27,135 nucleotides of DNA from Nitrospirota bacterium (GTDB taxonomy: Bacteria; Nitrospirota; Nitrospiria; Nitrospirales; Nitrospiraceae). Of this stretch, positions 16,923 to 24,499 are shown one piece after another (positions within the stretch are counted from its first letter, which is position 1; each line of letters opens with the position of its first letter). A model generated the notes under the pieces. It searched no databases. It was not told where the DNA came from and worked only from the letters and a program-made list of their open reading frames with translations. The stretch is taken from positions 1 through 27,135 of the forward strand of contig JACRQB010000045.1 of NCBI GenBank assembly GCA_016222925.1. The letters are read 5' to 3'. The position numbers and the translations under genes were made by a program.

Positions 16923-18560
16923 CTAATGCACGCGCTTCAGATGCTCGGTCATTCGAAGATTTTCTCCATAATCCACCGGACAATCGATCACGGCCGGACG
17001 TCCCGCTTTGAACGCTTCCTGCAGGATCGGCGTGAGTTCGGATGGGCCTTCCACTCGAAATCCTGCGGCGCCAAAGGCCCGCGCGAAAGCGACCAGGTCG
17101 GGATTGTCGAATTCCACGGAAGAAGTGCGGCCGAACCGGAGCATCTGTTTCCACCGGATCACGCCATATCCGTCGTCGCGCCAGACCAGGATCACAAGCG
17201 GGAGTTGCAGCCGAACTGCGGTTTCCAGCTCCTGGGAGTTCATCAAGAATCCCCCGTCGCCTGTCACCGCAACGACTCGGCGCGAAGGAAAGAGCAGTTG
17301 GGCCGCTACCGCCCCTGGCAACGCAATCCCCATCGCGGCAAAGCCGTTCGAAATGATGCAGGTATTGGGAGCCTGACAAGGAAACATGCGCGCCATCCAA
17401 AGCTTATGGGCCCCGACATCGCACACCACCAGATCGTCCGGAGCAAGAGCGTTCCGGAGGTCGTGGATGACCTGCTGCGGACGCAGTGGCCAGCCGTGGG
17501 TGCCGGCGTATTCGCTGTGCAGACCGGAAACGACGGCCTCGCGTCCTCGTTCGGCCCACAACGGCTCGAACGCAACCATCCCCTCAGCGATGCGGTCGAG
17601 TGCCTGCCCCACATCGCCGAGCACGCCCACGTCGACGACGTAGTGCGCATCGACGTCCGCCGGAGAGACATCGACGTGCACGATGCGTTTGTCTCGGTTG
17701 GGATTCCACAAGCAGGGCGCGTATTCGACAAAGTCGTACCCGACAGCCAGCACCACATCAGCTTGTTCGACTACCCTCGCGGCATAGTCTCTTCCCGGAA
17801 ACCCAATCGTATACAGCGACAAAGGATCGCTGTCCGGCACAATCCCTTTCCCCATGAAGGTGTGCACCACCGGGATGTTCAGCCCCCGCGTAAACCGCCG
17901 GACTGCCTCATCGGCGCGTCTGCGCACCACGCCGTTGCCGGCCAGGACAAGTGGCCTCTTGGCTCCTGAGAGCACGGCGATGGCTCGCTTCACTTGTACG
18001 GATGAGGGCTCGGGAACACGTGGTGATTGCACCCGAAGCGGCAGGAAGGCATCCGATTCTCTCAGTCGCTCGGCTGCTACATCTTCGGGCATTTCCAGAT
18101 GAATCGCTCCGGGCTTTTCTGTTTCGGCAATCTTGAACGCCTTTCGCACCGCTTCGGGAATCATCGTCGGCGTGGCGATCACACCATTCCACTTGGTAAT
18201 GGGCTTGAAGAGCGCCTGCAAATCGATGTACTGGTGCGACTGTGCATGCTTACGTTCTGTGGACACCTGCCCGCTGATGGCGACCAGCGGAGCATGATCC
18301 AGGTTGGCATCAGCCACGCCGGTCATCAAATTGGTCGCCCCTGGCCCGAGCGTGGACAGACAGACCCCGGCATTTCCAGACAGTCGCCCATACACATCGG
18401 CCATGAACGCGGCACCCTGCTCATGACGAGTCGTGACAAATCGAATCCGCGAGCCGAGGATCGAGTCCATTAGATCGAGCGTTTCCTCGCCGGGCACGCC
18501 GAACATGAACTCCACACCTTCGTGTTCGAGACAGCGTATCAACAGATCCGCAGCGGTCAA
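16923..18560 (-). CDS. alsS: Acetolactate synthase, catabolic AlsS/BudB type
   Basis: Thiamine-diphosphate enzyme that condenses two pyruvates to 2-acetolactate, for acetoin/butanediol or branched-chain amino acid synthesis. Motifs: FGVPGEETLDLMDSI, the catalytic Glu in TRHEQGAAFMADVYGR, and thiamine-binding GDGGFLMNSQELETAVRL continuing to WRDDGYGVI. The middle domain (VGYDFVEYAPCLWN) and the end (VIDCPVDYGENL) resemble AlsS rather than anabolic IlvB. No small regulatory subunit gene (ilvN/ilvH) follows, which also fits the catabolic type. I choose a TTG start at 18560 because GGAAGGG lies seven bases upstream and it begins at the conserved first helix; the ATG at 18617 has no ribosome site. 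The product is 545 residues. Confidence 0.86.
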   Translation of the reverse strand: MTAADLLIRCLEHEGVEFMFGVPGEETLDLMDSILGSRIRFVTTRHEQGAAFMADVYGRLSGNAGVCLSTLGPGATNLMTGVADANLDHAPLVAISGQVSTERKHAQSHQYIDLQALFKPITKWNGVIATPTMIPEAVRKAFKIAETEKPGAIHLEMPEDVAAERLRESDAFLPLRVQSPRVPEPSSVQVKRAIAVLSGAKRPLVLAGNGVVRRRADEAVRRFTRGLNIPVVHTFMGKGIVPDSDPLSLYTIGFPGRDYAARVVEQADVVLAVGYDFVEYAPCLWNPNRDKRIVHVDVSPADVDAHYVVDVGVLGDVGQALDRIAEGMVAFEPLWAERGREAVVSGLHSEYAGTHGWPLRPQQVIHDLRNALAPDDLVVCDVGAHKLWMARMFPCQAPNTCIISNGFAAMGIALPGAVAAQLLFPSRRVVAVTGDGGFLMNSQELETAVRLQLPLVILVWRDDGYGVIRWKQMLRFGRTSSVEFDNPDLVAFARAFGAAGFRVEGPSELTPILQEAFKAGRPAVIDCPVDYGENLRMTEHLKRVH

Positions 18561-18683
18561 GGTATCCCTTCCAATCGCGCCAATTGAATGCAGCAAGGAC
18601 GAGTAGCAACATGACATGGCTCATCACTGCAGCCGTCTTGCTCACTGAAGCCCGGTGCCCTCGCGTGCAGAGACGAGAAGCCC

Positions 18684-18860
18684 TCAGACAGTGCTTTTGA
18701 GCCGGTCAAGAACCGCCAACAGGACTTTCTTTCTCTTTTGCAAGTCTTGCCGCATGGCCTGGTTATCGGTGTGCCCAACCTCGGTACCGAGATCCGAGAT
18801 GGCACTTTTGACCGCCCCAGACAATACCTCCTGCTCCTGAGGTGTCAGTGTCAGCTGCAT
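18684..18860 (-). CDS. Small conserved-looking protein of unknown function (58 residues)
   Basis: The ATG at 18860 has a perfect GGAGG six bases upstream, so I take it over an ATG 15 bases earlier. The product begins MQLTLTPQEQEVLSGAVKSA and continues with a helical, charged region (QAMRQDLQKRKKVLLAVLDR). It looks like a two-helix, soluble protein with a coiled-coil tendency. I recall similar short proteins next to stress genes but can name no family. It lies downstream of the BCAM0308-like gene on the same strand, separated by a possible terminator. Confidence 0.6.
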   Translation of the reverse strand: MQLTLTPQEQEVLSGAVKSAISDLGTEVGHTDNQAMRQDLQKRKKVLLAVLDRLKSTV

Positions 18861-18905
18861 ATGATCCTCCTTCATGAACCCTACTCCTTATGCTCACATA
18901 GACTG

Positions 18906-18931
18906 AAAAGGGGAGACCAGGCTGAGTCTCC
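18906..18931 (-). terminator. Candidate intrinsic terminator after the BCAM0308-like gene
   Basis: On the minus strand GGAGAC-TCAGCCTG-GTCTCC forms a six-pair stem with an eight-base loop, followed by CCCTTTTC. It lies between the two small minus-strand genes. The T-run is short, so termination may be partial. Confidence 0.4.
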
Positions 18932-18975
18932 TCGCCTCGGCCGATTGGCAGAAAGGCCTAGTTCTTGCCCACCGC

Positions 18976-19473
18976 TTAGCACTCCCAGTTCGCCCGGAGA
19001 AGATCTTCGTTCTCCTCATAACGGCAGGCGAATGTGCCGCGATGGGCATGATGCAACACCTCACCGATGCGCCGCGCAAGATGGGGATCCGTCGTGGTGA
19101 TCACCACCCCTTCAGGTGCTTCGGTTTGGTCCTCGATCCTGATGATTCGAGCCAGAGGATGTTCGGCTTTGAGACGAGCCTCCTCATTGCGAGCAAGCCC
19201 GACTACCTCCTCTCGATGCTTGGCGACAAACTCACCGGTCAACAGCAACACCCCGCTTGGCGCACTGTCCCGGATCCGTTCACAGGCAGGACATATCACC
19301 TCATGACTATCCGACGGGACAGGGCCCCACACCCATCGCCCCTTATGATACACCGCCTGGCACTCACGACACACCGACGGCTCCCGAAGTTTGCCCTTAG
19401 CTTTGTACTGGTCGTGCTTTCGGGCTCGAACCGAGCGATCTTTCTTGTCTCGGGGAAGATGAGACGTCGACAT
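18976..19473 (-). CDS. BCAM0308-like zinc-ribbon protein
   Basis: A 165-residue protein with a basic N-terminus (PRDKKDRSVRARKHDQYKAK) and a four-cysteine zinc ribbon: Cys35/Cys38 (CREC) and Cys61/Cys64 (CPAC). The C-terminal half is alpha/beta (RIIRIEDQTEAPEGVVITTT, DPHLARRIGEVLHHAHRG). This order matches what I recall of the BCAM0308/NMD3-like family, whose biochemical role is not established; a link to RNA or ribosomes is only suggested by the ribbon and the basic tail. The ATG at 19473 has AAGGAG upstream. A candidate sigma-54 promoter lies about 110 bases before it. Confidence 0.75.
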   Translation of the reverse strand: MSTSHLPRDKKDRSVRARKHDQYKAKGKLREPSVCRECQAVYHKGRWVWGPVPSDSHEVICPACERIRDSAPSGVLLLTGEFVAKHREEVVGLARNEEARLKAEHPLARIIRIEDQTEAPEGVVITTTDPHLARRIGEVLHHAHRGTFACRYEENEDLLRANWEC

Positions 19474-19926
19474 AACAGCTCCTTCGCTCTCTCCGATGAG
19501 AGATCTTTGATAATTCCGACTGGAGGGCTCTCCTGACTCATCCCCGCTCTGTCAGCCCTCATCCTCCTACGAATCGTGAATCTGCAAGTGGAAGGCCACT
19601 CTGCAACAGCCTCAAATCCGTGCGAATTCTGAGCAGAAATGGAACAGCCAGCCCAAGTTACATGGCACGCTCTATCGAGACCGTAGCATTTTGGGTCCGG
19701 GAGAGGTGAATGTCTTGTCCCCTAATGCCACAACCTAGGGGCATGGCAAGACCACACTTGCGCCTGGATCTGGCCGTCGACTTTGAACAGGACCGACCAC
19801 ATCTCATGACCCCGTGCGACTCTTCGCCTTCTTTCCGGCGCAATGATTTCGGATCTTGGGATGCAAGGCCAACGGCCTTTGCTGGTTCCCATTTCATGCC
19901 ACACTGAAACGCCCTGAAGAGAGCGT
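19474..19926. other. Intergenic stretch without a recognisable gene
   Basis: Several short ORFs overlap here on both strands (for example 19658-19930 and 19722-19934 on minus), but none has family resemblance or a ribosome site that favours it. The stretch holds a candidate sigma-54 promoter for the BCAM0308-like gene. Confidence 0.5.
19583..19598 (-). promoter_or_regulatory. Candidate sigma-54 (-24/-12) promoter
   Basis: The minus strand reads TGGCCTTCCACTTGCA, with the GG and GC elements at the correct spacing (TGG, ten bases, GC). It points toward the BCAM0308-like gene, whose start is about 110 bases downstream. About one such match is expected by chance in a window this size, so placement is the main support. 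Confidence 0.3.
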
Positions 19927-20073
19927 TCACCCAATCAGTCGGGCAATGCCAAAGGCAGCGGTCGCCGCTACCCCTCCGACGAGCACGGTTTGAATCCCTC
20001 CGCGCAACAGCGGACTACCCGTGAACCCACTTTTCACATATCCAAAGATGAACAAGGCCACAAAAGGATTGGC
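19927..20073 (-). pseudogene. C-terminal remnant of a VIT1/CCC1-type transporter
   Basis: About 48 codons ending in TGA at 19927-19929 read as the last two membrane helices of a VIT/CCC1 family iron/manganese transporter: VALFIFGYVKSGFTGSPLLR, then a Gly/Ala-rich helix (GGVAATAAFGIARLIG). The spacing and the FGYxK motif are those of the family C-terminus. Upstream the frame loses resemblance and closes at 20107. No other part of the gene is in the window, so the N-terminal ~180 residues have been deleted. A plus-strand ORF at 19990-20193 is its shadow. Confidence 0.62.
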
Positions 20074-20725
20074 GTCGTGCAAGTTTGGGAAACATCGGAC
20101 GATTCCTTATCAGATCAGACAACCCTAGATGGAGCTGCTGAGGTATATGGCAGCAGCGTCGCTACGCATGCGGGGAAGGGCGCCACGATCTGAGTGGTGA
20201 CGCGTCCATCCCTCTCGAAGCCATGATGATCACGAGGGGCGTCGCGCGAAGAATCCTAGTTGGCGATCACGCAAACGGTGTCACACTCCATGCCCGGTAA
20301 TGAATACACGGAAGTCATATGAAGAGAAGTCATGTGTAGAATTATAGGCGCAACTCCGCTCACAAGAAGGAGGGATTAGTCACAAGGGGACACTGCACTT
20401 GGCCAGACGGTGACTTCTGGCCATGATACGGGTCATCAAAGGTCACGCCACATTCAAGACAATAACCCTGGCCAGTCCGCCTCCCTCTTTTCGTTAATAC
20501 ATCATCGATGAGCAGCCCGTGCGCGCAGATCGTAGCCAGCGCGAAGGTGCCGGGGAGCTGCAGTGGGGGGTTCTATGTGGCACTCCATTAGCGGCTCTGT
20601 TTTTGTTGTCGCCTCACCGCATTTTCTTCCAAGGGAGCAAGCGACTCCCCCCTGCTCCATCGAAAAATAGTGCTTGACTGATTGGCTGAGGACGCGTAGA
20701 GGTGCCGGTAACCAGGAGAAATGCG
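20074..20725. other. Gene-poor stretch with a possible degraded CxxC ribbon ORF
   Basis: No complete gene is recognisable. The minus-strand frame 20360-20572 is open without a usual start codon and contains GQGYCLECGVTFDDPYHG, which looks like half of a zinc ribbon. An 11-base direct repeat with one mismatch (GAAGTCATATG / GAAGTCATGTG) starts at 20311 and 20326. Neither is enough to call a gene or an operator. Confidence 0.35.
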
Positions 20726-20983
20726 ATGCCCGTCAAGAAGAAGACTCGGAGTCCGATGAGACGACGCCGACCCCGCGGGCGCGCGACGAAGGCTGCGGCG
20801 AAGAACACGACGGAATCCGGACTCAGCCTCCGGTTGGACGAATTGACGGAGCGGATCGATATCGTGCTGCCGGAGGTGACGGCGCGGGTTGCAGCGTTGG
20901 AGCATCTGCTGCTGGAGCTGAAGCTGTGCACGCACGACGACCTGCGTCGGGCGCGGCAGTTCGTGCGCGAACAGGAGGCATAA
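20726..20983 (+). CDS. Small protein with basic tail and coiled-coil helix
   Basis: An 85-residue protein. The ATG at 20726 has AGGAG seven bases upstream; an in-frame GTG at 20702 would add eight residues but lacks such a site. The first ~30 residues are strongly basic (KKKTRSPMRRRRPRGRATK), like a nucleic-acid-binding tail. The rest is one long amphipathic helix with leucine repeats (RLDELTERIDIVLPEVTARV; LEHLLLELKL), probably an oligomerising coiled coil. I know no family name. Codon use is GC-rich like the main genes, which supports coding. Confidence 0.55.
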   Translation: MPVKKKTRSPMRRRRPRGRATKAAAKNTTESGLSLRLDELTERIDIVLPEVTARVAALEHLLLELKLCTHDDLRRARQFVREQEA

Positions 20984-21517
20984 GGGACCATGAGTGATCG
21001 GGGTCCTGAAGAGTTGGTAGTCGGTGACTGCACATCGGCCAGAGGCATGAGGCAAGGGGCGGCAGGGCAAGAGGAAGCCTTTTGCCTGCGCTCAGGGTCT
21101 CGACTGGCACCGAAATACGTCCTGAGTGCTGAGTTAGACCGCTCAAGTCTCAGAAGGAGCTGAGTGATGAATGGGCGGGGCGGAGCATCAAGAATCACGC
21201 TGCGCCTGGCAAGATAACCGCAATTCCCCTCCGGATTGGCACTCACTCTGCTTGCACCGAGAGAGGGAATAGCAGCCGCAACGGCACCCACAGGGCGAGC
21301 CTCCGATCAGCGGGGCAGCAGGTGAGGAGAGTCGACTCCATCCGTACGCGGGAACCGTGCGTGAATACCCAACCTCGTACAAAACACACCAAAGACCATC
21401 GTTTTGTTCCTGCTAGGACAGACGTGCTAAGTTGATGCTGCGTGTTGGCATAGCGTTCTGATGTGTCTTGTAGACCCCGCTGGTACACTCCACGCGTGAA
21501 TGAAAGGACTGACGGCG
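20984..21517. other. Intergenic stretch before groES; no gene seen
   Basis: Long minus-strand frames (20614-21291, 21243-21560) give Ser/Arg-rich products with no domain and look like antisense artefacts of GC-rich sequence. No CIRCE element (TTAGCACTC-type inverted repeat) or clear sigma-32 promoter is visible before groES. Confidence 0.5.
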
Positions 21518-21832
21518 ATGAACTTACAACCGTTGCACGATTGGGTCTTGATCCGGACAAGCGAACCGATGGAGAAGAGCGTCGGCGGCATTATCATCCC
21601 GGACAGTGCGCAAGAGAAACCGGAGGAAGGAGAGGTCCTCGCCGTGGGGGCTGGTCGCTTTGTCGAGGACAAGGATTCGAAGGACAAGGTCAAGAAGAAG
21701 ACCTTTGTGAAGACCACCCTCAAGCCGGGCGAGCGTATCCTGTACGATAAACATGCCGCCAGAGAAGTGGAGGGCGACGATAAAGCGTTGGTGCTCGTTC
21801 GTGAAGAGGATGTCTTGGGCTATCTTCCGTAA
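21518..21832 (+). CDS. groES: Co-chaperonin GroES (solitary, with basic insertion)
   Basis: Co-chaperonin that caps the GroEL folding chamber. The mobile loop that contacts GroEL is intact (GGIIIPDSAQEKPEEGEV), as are the core strands (NLQPLHDWVLIR; PGERILYDKHAAREVE; LVLVREEDVLGYL). An insertion of about ten mostly charged residues (EDKDSKDKVKKKTF) sits where most GroES have a short loop. With the ATG at 21518, chosen for AAAGGA nine bases upstream, it has 104 residues; the frame is open from an ATG at 21500. No groEL follows, so it is a second or orphan copy that probably serves a GroEL encoded elsewhere. Confidence 0.9.
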   Translation: MNLQPLHDWVLIRTSEPMEKSVGGIIIPDSAQEKPEEGEVLAVGAGRFVEDKDSKDKVKKKTFVKTTLKPGERILYDKHAAREVEGDDKALVLVREEDVLGYLP

Positions 21833-22034
21833 TTGGCATGCTTCACAGAGAGACGAGGGCACTCACATCGAGGCCTGACCTCACCCCCAGACCTCTGACG
21901 CTGACCCGGATTTCTGCCTCATCGTTTGAGCATGGCAGGCAGGGTCAGAAAGTGGGCGAACACCATAGCCTGGCAGGAAGACCACCCTATCAAGGACCGG
22001 CCGGTCAACGGCACAACAGTCCAGGAGCACGATC

Positions 22035-22328
22035 ATGAAGATGCTGCAGATTGTCTGTGGGGAGAAACTTGAAGAGTCGATCCTCGCCCTGTTTCAGAGC
22101 CTTGGGATCAAGGGTGTGGGAGGCAGTGGTCAGACCGGGACGGTCTCCGGAAGCGGTGGCTCGATCGATCGCAATACGTTGTTCATGGTCGCACTCGAAG
22201 ATGATCACATTCACATGACACAGGTGCTGAACGCCGTGAAAGAGATCCATGCCAAATATCTGCACGGGTACCGTGGCCTTGAAATCCCGCTCAAAGTCTT
22301 TCTGCAACCCTGCGAAGTCATCCTGTAA
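22035..22328 (+). CDS. PII-like (PG0541-type) small regulatory protein
   Basis: A 97-residue protein with the ferredoxin-like PII fold pattern: strand MKMLQIVCGEKLEESI, helix, a Gly/Ser-rich loop (GGSGQTGTVSGSGGSI) in the place of the PII T-loop, strand LFMVALEDDHIHMTQVLNAV, helix, and a final strand (LKVFLQPCEVI). It resembles the PG0541 'transporter-associated' family, which usually sits beside RND efflux genes; none is present here. AGGAG lies eight bases before the ATG. It could bind a nucleotide or metal and act as a sensor; the ligand cannot be read from the sequence. Confidence 0.7.
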   Translation: MKMLQIVCGEKLEESILALFQSLGIKGVGGSGQTGTVSGSGGSIDRNTLFMVALEDDHIHMTQVLNAVKEIHAKYLHGYRGLEIPLKVFLQPCEVIL

Positions 22329-22734
22329 CGAGGTGAGACTCGAATCCTGGGTCGACGTGGGCATGGCAAATCGGCAAACGACCCCTCTGTGGATAGTAGG
22401 GTGGCGGACTTCCACTCCACTTTGCCATGCCCTCCTCTAAGACCTAGCGCCATAAATGGGCACAGAGCACTCCGCTTGGGATTGACCCGTCGCCCAGAGC
22501 GACGACGACACTTCTCACTCTTCGCCTGCCGTGCCGATACCAATCCAGGCTCGCAGAAGATCGTGTCGGGTCACGGAAGCGAAGACCATGCCAATTTAAC
22601 CCGTCGAGAATTCGCAGGGTTGAGAGAACCAAGCCCATCTAGACCAATGAGGCGTGAGGTAAAACACCCCATACGGAAGAACACCGATGGAGGAATGTTG
22701 CCACAACGGCGCAACTCGATCCCTCCCATGTGGA
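22329..22734. other. Intergenic stretch between the PII-like gene and the glucan synthase 3' end
   Basis: The genes on either side converge. Short ORFs in this stretch (22389-22775 on plus, 22444-22638 on minus) show no family resemblance. I see no clear terminator, repeat or RNA gene. Confidence 0.5.
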
Positions 22735-24456
22735 TCATCCGAGCTCGATGCGAAGGTGGTGTTCACCGTCCTTGACGAGAGGGATATGATCGCGGCTGAT
22801 TATTTGTTTCCCATCAAGCTCTACCAGCGTCACGCCACGGCTCACATGGCGTGGATTTTCCACCGCGATGTTATAGGTCGCCGAATGATACCGAAAACGA
22901 ATCGAGTATCCCGGCCAGTGGCGTGGAACACAGGGATCAATAGAAAGCGTGGCACCGCGCAAGCGGAAACCGAGCATCCATTCCATACCGGCCCGGTAGA
23001 GCCAACCCGCTGCGCCGCTGTACCAAGTCCATCCCCCGCGTCCAACATGTGGGGGCTCGCCGTACACGTCGCCGGCGACGACGTAAGGCTCGACTTTGTA
23101 GCGCTGGACGCTCGCTCGCGAGGAGACCCGATGAACAGGGTTCAACAGACAGAACAACTCGCCGGCCTTGTCCCCCTCACCCAATGCCGCGAAGGCCAGC
23201 ACGGTCCAGACCGCCGCGTGGGTATATTGACCACCGTTTTCTCGGACGCCGGGGACATAGCCTTTGATATAGCCTGGATCCCTCGACATCTGATCAAAGG
23301 GCGGTGTCAACAGACGGATCAGCCCATCCCGCCGACTCACAAGATGCTGTTCCACCGCAGCCATGGCGCGAGCGCCGCGGTCCGGATCTGCCGCGCCGCT
23401 GATCACCCCCCAGGACTGAGCAATGGAATCGATGCGACATTCCGGGTCTGCAGCGGAACCGAGTGGCGTCCCATCATCGAAATACGCGCGCCGGTACCAC
23501 TCCCCGTCCCATCCGTCCCGCTCGATCGCAGCCTTTAACGCACTCACATGCAGCCGCCACGTTTCGGCACGAGCACGCTCCCCACGCTGAGCCGCCACCT
23601 TGGCAAACTCCCAGAGCACCGTGTGCAAAAACCACCCGAGCCAGACACTCTCCCCCCTGCCCTGCTGGCCCACACGACTCATTCCGTCATTCCAGTCTCC
23701 GGTACCCATGAGTGGAAGGCCATGACTGCCGACGACAAGGCTTCGGTCCAATGCGCGCGCACAATGTTCAAAAAGGGTGGCGCTCGTCTGCGACACACGT
23801 GGCTCAAAATAGGATTCATGTTGCCCCTCAGCCAATGCCGGACCTTCTAGAAAGGACACCATTTCGTCCAGCACAGTCATATCGCCGGTCACTTCAAGAA
23901 ATTGGATCACCGCGTACGGCAACCAGAGCAGATCGTCGGAAATGCGGGTCCGCACACCGCGTCCGGACGGAGGATGCCACCAATGCTGGACGTCGCCCTC
24001 GACAAACTGCCGCGCGGCCGCCCGCAGCAAATGCTCGCGCGTGACATCGGGTGCCGCCACACTCAGGGCCATGACATCTTGAAGTTGATCGCGAAACCCA
24101 TAGGCCCCGCTCAACTGATAGAACGCCGCCCGTGCCCAGACGCGGCACACCAACGTTTGATAGAGCACCCATCGATTCAAGAAGATATCCGTCGTGCGCT
24201 CCGGCGTATGGACCTGTACGACACCCAAAAGGTCGTCCCATCGACTGGTAACCTCGCGCAAGAGCACGTTCACGTCCGCCCCACGATAGCGATCGAGTAG
24301 GAGACGAGCCTGCTCACTCCCCGCTGTCTGCCCAAGAAACCAGACGATTTCGGCGCGTTCGCCTGCGCCCAACTCAATCGACAGTTGAAGGGCTCCGCAA
24401 GGATCGAGACCCGCGCCGACCTTTCGGGACAGTTCTCCTCCTGCGTGCAGCGCCAA
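22735..24456 (-). CDS. NdvB-like fragment 3: GH94 catalytic barrel and C-terminus
   Basis: This frame is recognisable from about 24537 (DALAGTQTSWTGDRTEFLG), upstream of the TTG at 24456. It contains the GH94 barrel: QHWWHPPSGRGVRTRISDDL with conserved Asp residues, LPLMGTGDWNDGMSRVG with the proposed acid Asp of the family, IDSIAQSWGVISGAADPDRG, GYVPGVRENGGQYTHAAVWT and WTWYSGAAGWLYRAGMEWML. It then runs to a normal C-terminus (YNIAVENPRHVSRG; PLVKDGEHHLRIELG). The domain is complete and its catalytic motifs are intact, so the coding sequence still looks selected. It has no own start with a ribosome site. Confidence 0.8.
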   Translation of the reverse strand: MALHAGGELSRKVGAGLDPCGALQLSIELGAGERAEIVWFLGQTAGSEQARLLLDRYRGADVNVLLREVTSRWDDLLGVVQVHTPERTTDIFLNRWVLYQTLVCRVWARAAFYQLSGAYGFRDQLQDVMALSVAAPDVTREHLLRAAARQFVEGDVQHWWHPPSGRGVRTRISDDLLWLPYAVIQFLEVTGDMTVLDEMVSFLEGPALAEGQHESYFEPRVSQTSATLFEHCARALDRSLVVGSHGLPLMGTGDWNDGMSRVGQQGRGESVWLGWFLHTVLWEFAKVAAQRGERARAETWRLHVSALKAAIERDGWDGEWYRRAYFDDGTPLGSAADPECRIDSIAQSWGVISGAADPDRGARAMAAVEQHLVSRRDGLIRLLTPPFDQMSRDPGYIKGYVPGVRENGGQYTHAAVWTVLAFAALGEGDKAGELFCLLNPVHRVSSRASVQRYKVEPYVVAGDVYGEPPHVGRGGWTWYSGAAGWLYRAGMEWMLGFRLRGATLSIDPCVPRHWPGYSIRFRYHSATYNIAVENPRHVSRGVTLVELDGKQIISRDHIPLVKDGEHHLRIELG

Positions 24457-24499
24457 GGGGCAATCGAACGTCCCGTGACGACCAAGAAATTCCGTGCGA

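Noticed and set aside
17306..17969. Plus- and minus-strand ORFs within the acetolactate synthase gene
   Set aside because: Arg/Pro/His-rich shadows of a GC-rich gene with all catalytic motifs in the chosen frame.
20311..20336. Short direct repeat as a regulator binding site
   Set aside because: Only 11 bases with one mismatch, and no gene start nearby to regulate.
20614..21291. A 225-codon minus-strand ORF
   Set aside because: Ser/Arg/Pro-rich product with no domain, antisense to the better-supported 20726-20983 gene with its own ribosome site.
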